DNA of 64,000 nucleotides from Flaccisagitta enflata (GCA_965153355.1 OZ231126.1:49104001-49168000); one strand, 5' to 3'; shown: positions 33,246 to 54,903, numbered from the stretch's first letter. The notes: generated by a model not told the origin, from the sequence alone. A program made the numbers and translations.

Positions 33246-33405
33246 GTCCCATCAAGATTGATTAAACTGGACTTGGCCCATTTTCTCCCTCTCTCCTCTT
33301 TCTGATGGATAAAACGGTCCCAGGAGATATTTGGGGATAAACTCAAACTCACTTTCTTTTTGTTTTCTCCCTCTTGGAGATCTCCCTCTCTCTCTCTCCT
33401 TCTCT

Positions 33406-33408
<3 letters not shown>

Positions 33409-33479
<71 letters not shown>

Positions 33480-33543
33480 CGGTCGGTCGGTCGGTCGGTC
33501 GGTCGGTCGGTCGGTCGGTCGGTTGGTTGGTCGGTCGGTCGGT
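33409..33543. repeat. (CT)n followed by (GGTC)n
   Basis: (CT)n to 33476 switches abruptly to about 17 copies of GGTC. The GGTC tract is the variable tetranucleotide part of the adjacent hairpin element. Confidence 0.9.
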
Positions 33544-33675
33544 CCCCATTTTACTTTTTTTATGTTTTTGCGGTCTTTAGCCTCACTGCACTTGCCTAAG
33601 TTCTTTAGTAACTCAAATACTGCCCCTGCCCACCCGCACGCGACTAAGGTAGCCGTGTATCCGGCCTTGTTCTGA
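33477..33675 (-). mobile_element. GTCGCG-hairpin element, inverted copy
   Basis: It reads, on the minus strand, from CAGAACAAGGCCGGATACAC through CGTGCGGGTGGGCAGGGGCA to the (GGTC)n/(GACC)n tract. The terminal hairpin is missing. It is absent from the right arm. Confidence 0.6.
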
Positions 33676-33742
33676 CTCCATCCTGAGCTCGCACTCTCTG
33701 TCTCCCTCTATGACTGTGGATCTCTTCCTTACCCTTCTTGTA

Positions 33743-34167
33743 CACTTTTTATTTTTTATAAGAACCTAGTTTATAAGAACATCAAGGCTTCAAACTGCGC
33801 CAAAATTAAGAACATCTTAAGAACATATGAAGCCTTTAAATTCTAAAAGAAAAATTTCTGCTAACCATAAAACTTATGAAATATTGATAAAATACTTGAA
33901 ATTAGTAGATTTACAATAAAATTCTGTTATTTTTAACATAAATACAAAAATATATCCTTAAACTTCATAATTTAGTACATTTATTTTAGCAATTATTGAT
34001 AAAAAAACATTTGTTTCTAATGATAATAGTGAATTAAAAGATTTATGAAAATTTGTTTATCTAGAATTAAGAACACTCTAAGAACATTTAAGGCTTAATT
34101 TTGCTTTGAAAATAAGAACATGAAGCCTCTGGAAAAAAAATGACGTTCTTATAAAAAATAAAAAGTG
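33743..34167. mobile_element. MITE with perfect 23-bp TIRs and TA duplication
   Basis: TA + CACTTTTTATTTTTTATAAG-AAC at the left and the exact inverse at the right + TA. Subterminal AAGAACAT repeats. It is absent from the right arm of the inverted repeat, so it inserted after the arms separated. Confidence 0.85.
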
Positions 34168-34174
34168 TATCTGC

Positions 34175-34389
<215 letters not shown>

Positions 34390-34392
34390 TTT

Positions 34393-35902
34393 TAGTCCAG
34401 AATTTAAGAAAAAGAACTCGGCGAATCTGGAAGAAGCTGTGAAAATTTGCATATGGGGTCAGTTTTTTGTGCTGAACAAAATTGGACGGGGTACATGTCT
34501 GATTTTCTAGTGTACCCCGTTAAAAAATGTGTTTTTTTTTCAAAAAAATACTTTAAAGTGACGCTGACGCCAAACTAAAAGACCAATGACTATAAAATTC
34601 TAGGTGATGAAAAATATGCCTTTTTTACACTTGCATGCAAAATTTCTGCAAAATCGGTTCAGTAGAAGCGGAGCTATGGCGGTTTAAAGTCTAGGTCTAT
34701 TTTCAAAAAAAGGGCTATGTTTCAATTTTGGGGTAAAATTTTGGTTTTTTTTAGCTGAAAGTCTGAAACTGTTTTTAGACTTTCATTTCACCCGAATACA
34801 TGCAAAAAACAAAAAACCTGAAAAAATCTGGCGTTTTTTTCATTTTTTGACCTAAAAACCAAAAAAATGAGTCTCAAAATTTTGGTTGGATTTTCAAAAA
34901 AGGCTTTCTCAAGAAAAATATTTTGATCAAGGGCGCCCACTTGAGGAATCTATTGTCATGAAGTGTACCAACCTATTCCCAAACTTTCAGAGGGATATAC
35001 CAACCTAAAAAGATAAAAAATCATTTCAAATTTAAAAAAAAAATCCCAAAATTTTGCATTTTTGGACCCCCTGGGACATTTGAAAAAATTCAATGTTTGA
35101 TAAAGAGGCTGAAATTTGGCACATTTATTCCACTCACATATTGGGAGTTGCATGCAAAATTTTAAGCAAATCGGATGAGGCGTTTGGCCGTAGCATTACC
35201 AAATGTCCCAGGGAGTCTAAAAATGCATAAGTTTGGGTCCTTTTTTTCTTGAACTTTGAAATGATTTTTTGTCTTTTTAGGTTGGCGTACCCCTCTGAAA
35301 GTTTGGGAATAAGTTGGTACACTTCATGACAATAGATTCCTTAAGTGAGCGCCTTTGATTTCAATATTTTCTTTGAACAAACCTTTTTTGAAGATCCAGC
35401 CTAAATTCTGAGACTCAATTTTTTGTATTTTAGGCCAAAAAATAAAATAAAACACCAGATTTTTTCAATTTTTTTGTTTTTCGCATGTATTAGGGTGAAA
35501 TGAAAGTCTTAAAACAGTTTCAAACTCTTTGTCCAAAAAAACAAAATTTTAGCCCAAAATTGATACATAGCTCTTTTCTTGAAAATAGACCTAGACTTTA
35601 AACCTCCATAGCTCCACTTCTACCAAACTGATTTTGCTGAAATTTTTCATGTAAGTAGAAAAAAGGCATATTTTTCTTCACCTAAAATTCTATAGTCATT
35701 GGTCAATTAGTTTGGCGTCAGCGCCACATAAAGTGTTTTTTTGGGGAAAAAAACACATTTTTTAACAGGGTACACTAAAAAATTAAACGTGTACCCCATC
35801 CAGTCTTGTTCAGCACGTAAAACTTACCGTGTATGCAAATTTTCACGCCTTTTTCCAGATTTGCCGAGTTCTTTCTTTTTCTTCCTTTTAGAGACTGGAC
35901 TA
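34393..35902. mobile_element. 1.5-kb foldback element with TTT target duplication
   Basis: The ends TAGTCCAG and CTGGACTA are perfect inverses, flanked on both sides by TTT. The other arm preserves the empty site (GCTTTACTC). The arms, about 34393-35088 and 35204-35902, are inverted copies at roughly 85 per cent identity by eye, around a ~115-bp loop. There is no plausible coding sequence, so it depends on a transposase elsewhere. TIR and TSD length do not settle the superfamily. Confidence 0.8.
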
Positions 35903-35993
35903 TTTACTCAAAATTTGGTTCTTGTGTTCTCTCTCTCTCGTCCTTTCTTTTTTGTGTAATCATGTTTTGTTTTTCCTCCACCCAAACCCACCA

Positions 35994-36052
<59 letters not shown>

Positions 36053-36058
36053 CCACAG

Positions 36059-36144
36059 CTTTGGAATGGAAGATTTCCTTCAACACTCCCCGCGACGACG
36101 TTTATTTCGCCGTCACGGGTCTCAAAGCCAGAGTTTTCCGCTAA
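36059..36144 (+). CDS. Terminal exon of an unrecognised gene (left-arm copy)
   Basis: A (CT)n tract, TGTTTCCACAG, forms a very strong acceptor. The exon reads, after two phase bases, LEWKISFNTPRDDVYFAVTG and LKARVFR, then TAA. An identical peptide is encoded in the right arm at 61249-61334 (minus). The peptide looks like a folded beta-rich C terminus, but I do not recognise the family. No upstream exon was found. Confidence 0.45.
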
Positions 36145-36858
36145 ACGGCCTAAGGCGGCGCCACCGGTTCACCGCCGGCGATGGGAAAACAAAATCCGAG
36201 GCCAGAAAAAGAAAAAGAAGGAAAAACACGTTGCAGAACGATTTGAGAAGAAAAAAAGGGGGTATCAATTCAACCAAAAGCTACCGACCATCGAGGGACC
36301 ACTGAAGAATGAAAAAAAGAAAACAAACAAGCAAACAAGTAACCGACGGACAGACGAAACAGTGCTATTTATTTAGTCATATAACCGTGCTTCCTCAACT
36401 CAATTCGGAATAATCATTTTATGTAGTTGTAGATTATATATAACTACTAGATTGTCTAACTTACTGCTTGCCTCGTTTGCGTAACAACCATTACAATTTC
36501 ACACATAATTCACGCGTCGCTTGATTTTTTTTTCGGATGTGTAGTAACACGGCCAACTCAATTGGCATTTAACAATTCGTATTTTATAACTTTCATTCGA
36601 TTTTTTTGGTGATCTTATTCAATGAGCTTAAACAATTGTATCATTATGTTCAATCTGTTCATTTGTGAGTCGATTCGCGGAACAAGTCATCATTTCATCA
36701 TGCTGAGAGCGAAAAAAAATAGAAAAGAAATTCCATTCTCAAAACAAGAGGTTCCAGAGGAAATCGTGGTGGGGAACGCGCACACGTTCATGAGGAAAAT
36801 GGGAAGAGAGATTGGGGCAAGAAGGGTAGGGGAAGAGATAAGGAGAGGGACAATCAGA

Positions 36859-37120
<262 letters not shown>

Positions 37121-37312
37121 ACCAAATAGATAACAGGCAATAAAACGTTCCTCGGGCAGCAACCATGTTTAATATCGCACAAGTTTTCAGAGAGTAATAA
37201 AATGTGCTACAATATTATATAAATAGTTTAAATTTGACGATAAACAACAAATGGTGGCATGAGCCTTAATTTTAATAATCTTCATTTCAACAAATGCGAC
37301 GCAACAAAAGAA

Positions 37313-37512
37313 CAAGGCCGGATACATGGCTACCCAAGTCGCGTGCGACGGGCAAGGGAAGTGATGAAATAAACCAGCTAGGCAGTTGGGCAGGAGCTTT
37401 AACCCCAAAACCGCCCTTAAACGCCGAAGAAGTGTTACTGACGGATGGACCGACCGTCTGACAGACTGACGGACAAAGCAGGTTGTAGAGTCGCGTGCAC
37501 GCGACTGAAAAT
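37313..37512 (+). mobile_element. GTCGCG-hairpin element inside the left arm
   Basis: ACAAGGCCGGATACATGGCT to GAGTCGCGTGCACGCGACTG. It is shared with the right arm (60058-60264, minus), so it predates the arm duplication. Confidence 0.75.
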
Positions 37513-38286
37513 ATAAATTACCGCCGAAGTCGTTGGACGGCGAAAGATTTGGTTGATTTTGTCCGTATATGCATCAATTCCACGCTAGTACTACGTATGC
37601 GCCGCCCATTACACATACATTTTGTGGGAAATCGAGGGAGGGGGGGTATCAAATCTTGAATTACAAATAATTACACGCACATTCAATTATGATCTGACAT
37701 TTGAATATGGAAACGACCAATTTAAGAAGTCGCTTACGGTTGGGCAGTACAGCGGCAGTGATGTACTAATAACCACCATAATGGCCGATTTTGCGTCATT
37801 CCATAGAGTCGCTTGGCAAGTGCCCATGTCACCATGTACATGTTCGTGTCCGCAGGCAAATCTATCCGTCTAGCACACTGGTACACTTAAACAAACCATC
37901 GGACAAATCCGTTGGATTGGATTGACCTAAACAGATTCTATCTTTTGGAAAAAAAAAAGAACCAGTAAGTTGGGAACAAAGAGCCGTATTCCAGTAAGGC
38001 AAAATTGATGAGCGTCGTATAATTCTCGCCGACTCGTTCCACTGAATCATTTCCGGTTTCCCGCTACTCTGAGCCGGTTTGATGAAAAGTTGGCCCCTAG
38101 GTTTGACAAGAACCGCGAGAACCCCCCAGTCCTTAATCCTCTTCTATAACCACACTTCTTCATATTTCAAACAAAAAATAAAAAATACAAATTTGGTCAA
38201 ATAGATACAGATACATATACATCTATATCATTCACTGACTGACACATGATACTTTTTTTTCTGTTTTTATTTTCTTTTACTATTTT

Positions 38287-38600
38287 TGAGTAGCAGCCCC
38301 ATAAGAGCCAATGACTCAAAGACTTGAGGCTCAAATTTCCGTCCTTACGCTCAAATCAAATTTCAGCCTCGAGGCTAAAATCTTAGCCTTGAGACCCAAA
38401 TCTCAGCCTCAAAGCTCAAATTCCACCTTTGTGGCTCAAATCATAGCCTCGAAGCTCAAACCCCTACAGTAAGGCTCCATTCCCCACCTTGAGGCTAAAA
38501 TCCCAGCCTTTGGGATCTTAACTCAGTTGAAAGCTTAAATCACAGCCTTGTATAGGTGATTGGCTCTTTAGGGGACGCTACCCCTTTTGGACGCTAGAGC
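38287..38600. mobile_element. GCGGCCCC-cap element with GAGGCTCAAATC minisatellite (left arm)
   Basis: The left cap GTAGCAGCCCCATAAGAGCC-AATGACT and right cap GATTGGCTCTTTAGGGG-ACGCTACCCC are inverse. The interior has about ten ~20-bp units of GCCTYGAGGCTCAAATCYCA type. It is shared with 58977-59277. Confidence 0.6.
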
Positions 38601-38956
38601 GACCTGTTACTACTACATCCCTTCATACACCAACTTCAAGGGAAACGGGTACCACCACCTTTTTTTCTACAAAATGGAAAGCTGTACCGCGGGCCCCCGC
38701 CCCCCCCCCCTTACCGCGGGTCCCTGGCCTGGGTCTTTCAAGCCTATTGGGTAAACCGGCTCAGCCATTCAACATCCTAGAAATTATTATGAGAATAATT
38801 ATTCATGAACTCTCATCGACTTTTTCCCCCTCTTCTTCATTCAACGTCAAAAGCAGTTATCACAAATAAAATGTCATAGCTCAAACTCTAGGGGATAGCA
38901 ATGATAATCTAAATCTGAATAAAATTTGCTACCGCGAATGATCTGGCTGGTTACAA

Positions 38957-39077
38957 AAGGCCGACAACATGGTCCAGTCGTGGACGGGAGGCGGGGTGGA
39001 AAAACGAAACAGAACAACGAATGGACGTACGCGGCCTCTCAAAAGTCATAGAATCGCTTAGCAAGCGACCAAAAACC
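38957..39077 (+). mobile_element. GTCGCG-hairpin element, diverged (left arm)
   Basis: AAAAGGCCGACAACATGGTC ... CAGTCGTGGACGGGAGGCGG ... TAGAATCGCTTAGCAAGCGA-CCAAAAA. Shared with 58535-58662. Confidence 0.5.
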
Positions 39078-39587
39078 GCATAACGCCGTCAAGCCTTGAA
39101 AAAAACCCCGTATCTCGGTTATGGCACACACTAGAGTGACTAGACACTAATGGTCGTAATGGAATAAGCCGTTGAAGTCATAGACGGTCGATCAGTAGTT
39201 ATGCTCTGACAAATCAGTCCTCCCAATAGAAAGGATAGTAAAAAACTTAATTTTCAAGAGCAATTTGTAGTTTTTGACATGACAAAAACGATAAATGCGA
39301 AAAACTGTCGTCTTACTTTGAGCAATGATTTAATTTAGACAGAATTCAGTCAGAATGTCGGTGATCTCAAGCAAATCATCTAATGTACGCCATTAGAAAT
39401 GATCAATAAAGTCAGCTCAAATTTATGATGATGAAAAAAATTCAAGCAGTGTATGGTAAGCGCTCCATAGCTTTGAGCCCATTAAACGGAGGAGCAAGAG
39501 GGAAAACAAATGCTGGCAAAAAGGATATAAGAGGTCAAAATCAATTTACATCAAAGGCAGTTAAATGACGGACGAAAACATCAGCTA

Positions 39588-40668
39588 CACAGCCGCCCAG
39601 AGCGTGTCGCTAGTTGACCTAAAATGATCGGCACCAACTTGGATGGTTTCAGGACCCTGATGGTACATATAACACATTTTTGAGATATTCAAAAAAATAG
39701 TACTATTTTGTCACATTTTTTATCATAACAATTTGTGATTGAGTTTTTCACTAATGTTGAGTGCAGATCTGATCTCAAATAGTGGTTTCCGGTTTGTCTG
39801 ACATGTCACACTATATATTTTTGCAAAAGAAATAAAAAGTTAATTCTACCAATTTTATATTGTATTATGTAGTAATATGACCAAAAAACAAGGTCATTAG
39901 ACCTAAGTCGCATGCATCGGCACTTTCAGAAAAATCAGGCAGACAGACAGATGAACAGACTAAAACATTTAAAAAGACCTTTGAACTAGCAACAAAAAAG
40001 CCTTTAAAACAGCTTTGTGACAAATTAATAGACAGACGGACGGATATAGGACAGACGGACTAAAAAGTGGCTTATAGAGGTGTACAAATGACATAAAAAC
40101 ATCTAAAATGTCTTTAATTCGCAGGAACACCCTTTAAACAACTTTGAGACATATAGACAGACGGACCAACAAACTAACTGACCAACCAAAAAGAGGCACA
40201 TAGAGGTTTACAAATGCCTTGAAAACATTCAGAAACATCTAAAATGTCTTTATTTTGTGTAAAAAGCCTTTTAAACAGTTTTGTAACGGACACACTAACC
40301 AACGGAACAACCGACCAACTAATGGACCGACCAAAAAGTGACTTATAGAGTCAGGTAACACGCAACAAAAAACTTTTTATTTCTTTTGCAAAAGCTTATA
40401 GTGTGACATATCAAACATTCTGGGAACTATTATTTGAGATCAAATCTGCACTGAAATTCATTGAAAAAACAAATCACAAAGAGTCATGGTAAAAAATGCA
40501 GTAAAATAGTATTATTTTTTTGAATATCTTAAAGAGCACCCTTTAGAAATATTTCATTTCTTTCAGATATGTGTTTTATGCACCATCAGGTTTATGAAAC
40601 CACTCAAGTTGGTGCCGATTATTTTAGGTCAACTAGTGTCATGCTCTGGGGGGCTATAATGAAGCAAA
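39588..40668. mobile_element. Foldback element with central (GGAC-type) minisatellite (left arm)
   Basis: Ends CACAGCCGCCCAGAGCGTGT and its inverse near 40640-40660, with arms of about 250 bp (CTAGTTGACCTAAAATGATC, CGGCACCAACTTG, TTGCAAAAGAAATAAAAAGT). Between them are three or four ~125-bp repeats rich in CAGACGGACC and CATCTAAAATGTCTTTA at 39900-40375. The counterpart is at 56903-58036. Confidence 0.7.
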
Positions 40669-40705
40669 TGAACAACAACAAAACGAAATTTAAAAAAAAA
40701 ACAAA

Positions 40706-40749
<44 letters not shown>

Positions 40750-40765
40750 GCAACAGCAACAACAA
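40706..40765. repeat. (AAC)n microsatellite
   Basis: About 18 AAC units with two AGC interruptions. The right-arm equivalent at 56821-56846 is much shorter. Confidence 0.9.
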
Positions 40766-41723
40766 CAATGTGGTTCGTCGTCCGGTCGTTTATGAGTCGG
40801 TTTCTAAGAGACGCGCATTACTTTTTTTACTCATTTGTTCACTTTAACACTACACCTTTAATAGGGAAGGGAAAGTCACAAAAATATGGATTATGGAAGT
40901 GGATTTACGGTTATTAACGCGTTCTCTCCTTCATCCCCCCCCCCCCCGTTTACTAACGACAGAGACAGGGACACTGAAACGGATAGACATGTTGTCAACA
41001 GAGACGTCATAAACGACATGACTCTGTATGTGAACGATGAGGGAGAGGTGATTACTGATCACTAAAGCCATAGTTTTCAGTTCTAGAGTTCGTGGAGAAA
41101 GTTGGGTAAGAGGAGGCTTTCCTTTTTTAATGGGTTTTAAGCGTGCGTGCTCTTAAAACGCGTAGAGGGGGCCGAGGAATATGAATTACTTTATTCAAGT
41201 CGCGTCGAGGTGGACATAAAAATCTTTCTTTTTTCAGTCTTGTCGTTATCGTCATCAGCGTCATCGCACTGATGATCTTTGAGCGGCATCGGCGTTACTA
41301 TAATCATCTCGCATTCTTGTATCGGTTGTATCGGGATAAAGAAGTGTTCTTTTTTCAGAAGTCGGTGTCGACGAAATAAAAAAAAACATGAAATGAAAAG
41401 ATATTTTGTAGCATCGGCGGTGCATCGGCGGTGCTCCGACGAAGATGTTAATATTGTCTTCCTCTTAATCAGTGGCAGCGTCGGCATCGGCACTAACGAC
41501 GGCAGCGGCGTCGAGATGGACACCGACATAAACGTTGGAGACGGCAGGGACGTCAGCTTCGGTAACGGCGTTGACATTGACGCCAAAATCGATGTCGGTA
41601 TCGGCACTGTTACGCTTTTGTAATGGTTAACTGGCGCACACGTTGACAGATAAGTCTCAGAAGGATTCGACGCTGATACAGGCTTTTCAGGGGAATGAAG
41701 TATCGCCGCCGATCATGATTATC

Positions 41724-50637
<8,914 letters not shown>

Positions 50638-50870
50638 CTGAAGAAATTCTACAAAAACAAAGAATATTTTATATTTTCCCTGTTTTACGCGTATGAATCT
50701 TCAGTGAGACCAGTTCAATTTTAAAGTAAAACTTCGTATTGTTCTGCAGCATTCATGTTTGCGGAGATACATTGTCCCATGATTTGTCTGCAAGAATAAG
50801 AATAAGTAACGCGGGTTTACAATAACTGACTCGATAAAACATAGAGAGAACAGTAACTTTGACGTGTTTT

Positions 50871-51024
50871 TAGTCGCGGACACGCGACTCTACACCTTGC
50901 CATTTCAGATGTGGATATCAGATATCCGTCGGTCCGCCACATCTCTTGAATCTGCCGATTTTACGCTGCTCCGCGCCTGAAACGCCCATGATCACGCTGC
51001 CGCATCCGGCCTTGTTTTCGAGGT
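50871..51024 (-). mobile_element. GTCGCG-hairpin element, compact inverted copy
   Basis: TTTTTAGTCGCGGACACGCG-ACTCTACACC at one end and CGCATCCGGCCTTGTTTT at the other. The interior is short, with few tetranucleotide repeats. Confidence 0.65.
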
Positions 51025-51890
51025 GAAATTTTGACAAATCTCTTATGATCGGAATATAGAATCAATACTATAATATAACTATGGCAACAATAAAAAATGG
51101 CTGCCATGTTCACACTCTGGTTCTGTGAGTTCAATTTTGGGAACTAACTTCAAAATTTTAGATGGTATAATATTTTAATTCCTGATCAGCAAACAGAATT
51201 CAAAAAGATTTTGTGTCCGCATTAATTTTTGCAACAGTATTTAATACAAACTGATCAATAACTTATAAACTTTACAACTTTAAGAAAGGACTTTTTTTTT
51301 TCATCATTGCTTTTGAATCTTTTAAAGATAAAGAAAGTATTAATGATATTTCACCAGTAAAAAATCCTGGAACTTCAAAAAGTACTTAGTCACAAGAATA
51401 TTTATGAAACATGAGCAAAATCATTTTGATAAAATTTAGTAATATTAACCAACTGGGAAAAGTATACCNNNNNNNNNNAGTTAACATTCAAATTGTGTCC
51501 TACTAAAGTTTTGTCCACAAATCATTGACAAAATGGGTTTATTACGTATAAACAGGTGAGAGGAAAATAATGGCAGATACATTCATAAGTGGACTCCAAA
51601 ATGAATAAATACAAATGCGGTAAGGTAGATTTGTACGCAGTAAAATAAAAAGTCAACAAATTTACTCCACAGGTGCAATATCCAACTTCAATTCCTCCCT
51701 AAAAAAGGTTCCTGCGTGCGTAGAAAGATGCGCATGGGCTCTTTCAGCCACGTTTTTGCAAAGGAACATTGTGAAGGGGGCGCAAGAGCATGATTTGGCG
51801 TATTACCGGGATGTAACCGGCGTAATACACAAGCATGCACAACCCAAATAAATTCAAAACCGGGGTCACAATATTGTTGCAGACAGGTGG
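51025..51890. other. AT-rich stretch with assembly gap; no gene seen
   Basis: Ten Ns at 51470-51479 mark a scaffold gap. The flanks are AT-rich and show no coding or repeat structure I can support. Confidence 0.9.
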
Positions 51891-52116
51891 TCAGGGCCAT
51901 CAACTCCAATCCATACCCCAACTACCTACCCCCACACACGAACATCCACAAAAGTATCCAAATCACTTGTCTTTCCACATTTTGACTTGATCATTACCAA
52001 TGGACCGACGGAGCCTCAACTTCAAATGACAAAAACAATGACAGCTTTAACTGATACCAACGAACAGAAGGACCGACACCTTGCGGCGTACAGTTGCGCG
52101 TCCCCAACTGAAAAGG
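51891..52116 (+). mobile_element. GTCGCG/GTTGCG element, variant copy
   Basis: AATATTGTTGCAGACAGGTG-GTCAGGGCC, then GACCGACACCTTGCGGCGTA-CAGTTGCGCG and CAACTGAAAAG. The same variant head (TTGTTGCGGACGGGTGGGCA) is at 63617. Confidence 0.5.
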
Positions 52117-52136
52117 GACTGCAAAAAATCACCCTG

Positions 52137-53312
52137 TCCAAATTTGGATAACTTGTCAAAATTTAGATAACTTGTCCAAATTTGGATAACTTGTCCAAAT
52201 TTGGATAAGTTGTCCAAATTTGGATAAGTTGTCCAAATTTGCATGATGTGTCCAAATTTGGATAAGTTGTCCAAATTTGCATGATGTGTCCAAATTTGGA
52301 TAACTGGTCCAAATTTGGATAACTGGTCCAAATTTGGATAACTTGTCCAAATTTGGATAACTTGTCCAAATTTGGATAACTTGTCCAAATTTGGATAACT
52401 TGTCCAAATTTGGATAACTTGTCCAAATTTGGATAACTTGTCCAAATTTGGATAACTTGTCCAAATTTGGATAACTTGTCCAAATTTGGATAACTTGTCC
52501 AAATTTGGATAACTCGTCCAAATTTGGATAACTCGTCCAAATTTGGATAACTCGTCAAAATTTGGATAACTCGTCCAAATTTGGATAACTCGTCCAAATT
52601 CTGGATAACTTTCAAAGTGATAACTTGACTATTTGGTGCAACTGTCCAATCATTTGGATAACTTGTCCAAATTTGGATAACTTGTCCAAATTTGGATAAC
52701 TGTCCAAATTTGGATAACTTGTCCAAATTTGATAACTTGTCCAAATTTGGATAACTTGTCCAAATTTGGATAACTTGTCCAAATTTGGATAACTTGTCCA
52801 AATTTGGATAACTTGTCCAAATTTGGATAACTTGTCCAAATTTGGATAACTTGTCCAAATTTGGATAACTTGTCCAAATTTGGATAACTTGTCCAAATTT
52901 GGATAACTTGTCCAAATTTGGATAACTTGTCCAAATTTGGATAACTTGTCCAAATTTGGATAACTCGTCCAAATTTGGATAACTCGTCCAAATTTGGATA
53001 ACTTGTCCAAATTTGGATAACTCGTCCAAATTTGGATAACTCGTCAAAATTTGGATAACTTGTCAAAATTTGGATAACTTGTCAAAATTTGGATAACTTG
53101 TCAAAATTTGGATAACTTGTCAAAATTTGGATAACTTGTCAAAATTTGGATAACTTGTCAAAATTTGGATAACTTGTCAAAATTTGGATAACTTGTCAAA
53201 ATTTGGATACCTTGTCAAAATTTGGATAACTTGTCAAAATTTGGATAACTTGTCAAAATTTGGATAACTTGTCAAAATTTGGATAACTTGTCAAAATTTG
53301 GATGATTTTCCC
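52137..53312. repeat. 19-bp satellite array (~60 copies)
   Basis: The unit is TTGGATAACTTGTCCAAAT, containing the 12-bp perfect palindrome TCCAAATTTGGA. From about 53041 rightward a variant with TCAAAATTTGGA, which breaks the palindrome, dominates. A small irregular block lies at 52598-52735. As the period is not a multiple of three, long minus frames read a 57-bp superperiod and are not genes. Confidence 0.95.
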
Positions 53313-53754
53313 AAATTTACGTTCCTGTTTCAATTTTAGATAACTAGTACAAATCTGTCAAGATGTTATCCTTTGCAATCTCAATCCATGTCTTTTGCTA
53401 TTTGTAGTGTTTTTAAGTGGATAATGATTCAAGGCTAAGGATTGGGTTGGGGACAGGATTACGGCTCATGGTTTCATTCTATATTTTTAGCTTGAATGTC
53501 TGAATAAGCTACGCCCAGCGGGAATATTGCCTAAAAAAAGCGTACACAGGATTGACTGTTAAGATAGCCATCAAAATTTGGATAACCTGTAAAATTTGGA
53601 TATATAGTCCAATTTCGAATGGAGTTCCTTCAATAAGTTCCTTCAATAATTTCATTCATTAATGCCCTTCTTAAAACTCTGCAAACAGGTTTGAGCAAAA
53701 CATTGGGCCAATATTTGCCATCAATAATGATCAAGAACTTCCAGCATGGAGCTC

Positions 53755-54212
53755 CACCGATAAGTTCCTTCAATAGTTCCTTCAATGGTTCCTCCAATAG
53801 TTCCTTCAATGGTTCCTTCAATGGTTCCTCCAATAGTTCCTCCAATACTTCCTCCAATACTTCCTTCAATACTTCCTTCAATACTTCCTTCAATACTTCC
53901 TTCAATACTTCCTTCAATACTTCCTTCAATACTTCCTTCAATACTTCCTTCAATACTTCCTTCAATACTTCCTTCAATACTTCCTTCAATACTTCCTTCA
54001 ATACTTCCTTCAATACTTCCTTCAATACTTCCTTCAATACTTCCTTCAATACTTCCCTCAATACTTCCCTCAATACTTCCCTCAATAGTTCCCTCAATAG
54101 TTCCCTCAATAGTTCCCTCAATAGTTCCCTCAATAGTTCCTTCAATAGTTCCTTCAATAGTTCCTTCAATAGTTCCTTCAATAGTTCCCTCAATAGTTCC
54201 CTCAATAAATTG
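53755..54212. repeat. 12-bp satellite array (~38 copies)
   Basis: Units AATACTTCCTTC, with AATAGTTCC and AATGGTTCC variants grouped at the edges. The period is divisible by three, so frames on both strands stay open (ILPS, NTSF, EGSI, EVLK). It is non-coding. Confidence 0.95.
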
Positions 54213-54322
54213 CAAAATCCCCCTTTAAAACCCCTGCCAGAAAGCCCCAACCTTTCCCCGGATAAATTTATGATTGAAGGAACTGGAAAAAAATCGCCGA
54301 TGAGATACTTCCATCTCTTCTT

Positions 54323-54424
<102 letters not shown>

Positions 54425-54903
54425 TACAAAGAATGCTACAGAGCTTAAATAAAGAAAAGATAAAATGGTAGGATTATACAGACTGAATGAATAGATTTTA
54501 GAAAAATTTCATTAATGCTTCTCATTTTATTATTCCGTGACTTTCCGTCATCTGATGAAATAGTTCACCTTTAGCACAAGGGATTTTTCTTGAATGGCCC
54601 GAAAATTTTACCTTAAAAGTTGAGTCGCTACTAAAGCAATTTGTTAGGGGTATTTCAACATTACAAAGGCCTGAATAATATCTTGCCCTTTGAAGGCGGG
54701 GCACCGTTAAAGGCGCTGTCATGGAGGCGGGGTTCCATCTGTCATTCTCATCGTCAATTTCTCATCATTTCTCATCACAGACTTGATAAATACAGTATGA
54801 TGGTTTTCGTTTGCAACATTTCACGATGATGTAATTCAAAAAGTTTACAAAATACTTAAATTCTAAAAAAAGTTTCAGGAAGATCATGTAATTACATTTC
54901 ATA

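Noticed and set aside
37622-37873. Frame VSNLELQIITRTFNYDLTFE shared by both arms (59754-60002 minus)
   Set aside because: No convincing acceptor or donor; arm similarity alone keeps it open. Left as an uncalled possibility.
37862-38050. Frame RICLGQSNPTDLSDGLFKC in both arms
   Set aside because: The upstream part is in different frames in the two arms because of a poly-T length change; no good borders.
40569-40847. Frame with SVMLWGAI, resembling the SVMVWG motif of Tc1 transposases
   Set aside because: It lies in the inverted arm of a foldback element, the matching arm does not encode it, and no other transposase motif is near.
50700-50786. Minus-strand short frame MGQCISANMNAAEQYEVLL after a good acceptor upstream of the RING exon
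   Set aside because: It stops after 19 codons and has no donor; more likely 5' untranslated sequence or chance.
52163-53047. Long minus-strand frame of 294 codons with NLDKLSKFGQVIQIW-type repeats
   Set aside because: It is a reading of the 19-bp satellite (57-bp superperiod = 19 codons). Several frames overlap, and there is no start context or splice evidence.
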